This document shows, piece after piece, positions 5,910 to 6,709 of a stretch of 6,709 nucleotides of DNA. The position numbers were made by a program, and so were the translations under genes. The stretch is taken from contig CALBTS010000476.1 of assembly GCA_937968035.1 (NCBI GenBank), positions 1 through 6,709 of the forward strand, given 5' to 3'. Numbering within the stretch: the stretch's first letter is position 1; the number at the start of each line of letters is the position of its first letter. Under the pieces are notes generated by a model. It saw nothing but the letters and a program-made list of their open reading frames with translations. It made no database searches and was not told the DNA's origin. The stretch is from an uncultured Methanomethylovorans sp. Lineage in GTDB: Archaea > Halobacteriota > Methanosarcinia > Methanosarcinales > Methanosarcinaceae.

Positions 5910-5938
5910 TTAGGAACATTAGCGGATAATCAAATTAT
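5910..5938. repeat. Right terminal inverted repeat of the insertion sequence
   Basis: The reverse complement of this stretch matches the left end at 24 of 29 positions, including an unbroken TGATTATCCG. Its inner edge lies 5 bp from the transposase -7 box, so transposase binding here could repress its own promoter; that is inference. Confidence 0.82.
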
Positions 5939-5946
5939 ATTAATTC
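5939..5946. repeat. Right copy of probable 8-bp target-site duplication
   Basis: ATTAATTC is a 7-of-8 match to ATTAAATC at 4921-4928. Its last two bases overlap the patatin stop codon (5945-5947), so the insertion occurred at the very end of that gene. The duplication itself preserved the TGA, and the patatin protein was not changed. Confidence 0.55.
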
Positions 5947-6709
5947 AAAATGCTTTAGTTTTTTGTAGTGCTTTTTTTGTTGCATTTTCTCCTAACTCAA
6001 TGAGTTCCTTTGCTCTGTAAAAATCAAAAGTGTTGGCAGAATCGTGCGGGATGTTAATTACCAAATCAGGTTTGTGTTTTTCAATACTCATTTTTGCAAT
6101 TCTATGTATCATTGCCGATGTCGTACTGCTTAAAAGGGAGTAATATCCTTTGCTGCTCTTGTCTCCCGTTGAAATTAAGGTTAATAAGGGGTTTATCAAC
6201 CTGTTTAAATATCCATTGTCAGTATTTTTTTCTTTTGGAATATCAACCTTTTTCTCACTATATAGATTCACTACTATCAGTATATCACCATTTTTTCGGA
6301 GTACATGTTCAATGGGAATTGGATTCAGAACGCCACCGTCAACAAGAATGGTATCAGTGTATTTTACCGGCGTAAAAACTGCCGGGATTGCAACGGATGC
6401 CCGGATTGCTTCATAAAAACTTCCTTTTGTAAAAACCACTTCTTTTTCATGGAGTATATCAGTAGCAACGGCAGCAAAGGCGATGGGCATATCTTCAATA
6501 TTCATATCGGGGATAAAAGTCTTCATTTTGTCAAAAACGCGTTCGCCCTTCAGCAAGCCATTAGAGGCAAGCGTAAAATCCATAAAGCCCCAGACATCCC
6601 TTTTGTTAAAGGAGCTTACCCAATGGGTATATTCATGTAATTTTCCCATGGCATAAAGACCTCCAATAACAGAACCGATTGAAGAGCCTGAAACCGAAGA
6701 TATTTGAAA
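5945..6709 (-). CDS. Patatin-like phospholipase, N-terminus beyond window
   Basis: The open frame continues to the right edge past the internal ATG at 6649, so that ATG is not the true start; 254 residues are visible. The frame opens with the nucleophile elbow VSGSSIGSVIGGLYA, giving a GxSxG motif with Ser10 (fragment numbering) as the catalytic serine. The second half of the catalytic dyad is Asp124 in ILVDGGVLNPIP (DGG motif). Between them lies the conserved block from ATDIL to AIRASVAIPAVFTPV, as in RssA/YchK-type bacterial patatins. The missing N-terminal part should carry the glycine-rich oxyanion loop. These enzymes hydrolyse acyl esters of phospholipids or related lipids. No outer-membrane beta-barrel domain follows; the protein ends shortly after the catalytic domain. 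The gene lies upstream of the lipid operon but is now separated from it by the insertion sequence. Its natural substrate is unknown. Confidence 0.92.
   Translation of the reverse strand, partial: FQISSVSGSSIGSVIGGLYAMGKLHEYTHWVSSFNKRDVWGFMDFTLASNGLLKGERVFDKMKTFIPDMNIEDMPIAFAAVATDILHEKEVVFTKGSFYEAIRASVAIPAVFTPVKYTDTILVDGGVLNPIPIEHVLRKNGDILIVVNLYSEKKVDIPKEKNTDNGYLNRLINPLLTLISTGDKSSKGYYSLLSSTTSAMIHRIAKMSIEKHKPDLVINIPHDSANTFDFYRAKELIELGENATKKALQKTKAF

Larger units (their letters stand above)
4929..5938 (-). mobile_element. Complete IS1595/ISXO2-type insertion sequence, about 1010 bp
   Basis: The element comprises one transposase gene between imperfect terminal inverted repeats. Left end 4929-4957 and right end 5910-5938 (reverse complement) agree at 24 of 29 positions, with an identical core TGATTATCCG and a second shared block CCTAA. 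Choosing the outer boundary at ATAAT gives an 8-bp near-duplication of target DNA, the size expected for the family. If the element instead starts at TGATTATCCG, it spans 4935-5932 and no duplication is seen. Length and single-gene content are normal for IS1595 elements. The transposase frame is open and the motifs are intact, so it may still be active. It inserted at the 3' end of the patatin gene, in the same orientation as all other genes. Confidence 0.88.

Noticed and set aside
6649..6649. ATG at 6649 as the start of the patatin-like gene
   Set aside because: The frame stays open to the window edge and the 20 residues before this ATG contain the catalytic GxSxG serine motif, so the true start is outside the window.
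1..6709. CRISPR array, tRNA, rRNA or riboswitch
   Set aside because: The only gaps large enough are about 175 bp and less, and none shows spaced direct repeats, cloverleaf-like sequence or a recognisable riboswitch core.

Overview
The window is a compact, AT-rich bacterial segment in which every convincing gene lies on the minus strand, so biological order runs from high to low coordinates. Several signs point to Bacteroidota. Start codons lack Shine-Dalgarno sequences and follow A/T-rich leaders. A perfect TAnnTTTG promoter -7 box precedes the transposase. The gene set is centred on a serine-palmitoyltransferase-like enzyme, and sphingolipid synthesis is characteristic of this phylum. I cannot place it more finely; a free-living or sediment member of the Bacteroidales/Marinilabiliales is only a guess.

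Layout in transcription order: (1) 6709-5945, the 3' part of a patatin-like phospholipase gene whose N-terminal region lies outside the window. (2) 5938-4929, a complete insertion sequence of about 1.0 kb of the IS1595/ISXO2 type. It has imperfect terminal inverted repeats and a probable 8-bp target duplication whose right copy touches the patatin stop codon. (3) 4928-4754, a gene-poor gap of 175 bp holding one doubtful 23-codon ORF and a small hairpin. (4) 4753-1, six tightly packed genes that look like one operon: CDP-alcohol phosphatidyltransferase, GtrA-like membrane protein, serine palmitoyltransferase-like enzyme, short-chain dehydrogenase/reductase, two-lobed GNAT-like acyltransferase, and a family 2 glycosyltransferase cut by the left edge. 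Gaps within this run are 10, 13, 25, 36 and 2 bp.

The most interesting reading is that the operon is a self-contained sphingolipid pathway. The SPT-like enzyme would condense an acyl thioester with serine (or another small amino acid) to a 3-keto long-chain base, the SDR would reduce the ketone, and the GNAT-like protein would N-acylate the amine to a (dihydro)ceramide. The CDP-alcohol phosphatidyltransferase could make a phospho-headgroup lipid, and the GtrA protein and glycosyltransferase could add or flip a sugar. The first step rests on clear family motifs. The reductase step is plausible from family and context. The ceramide synthase and headgroup roles are inference from gene order. The insertion sequence shares the operon's orientation and sits just upstream of it, so it may influence its transcription.
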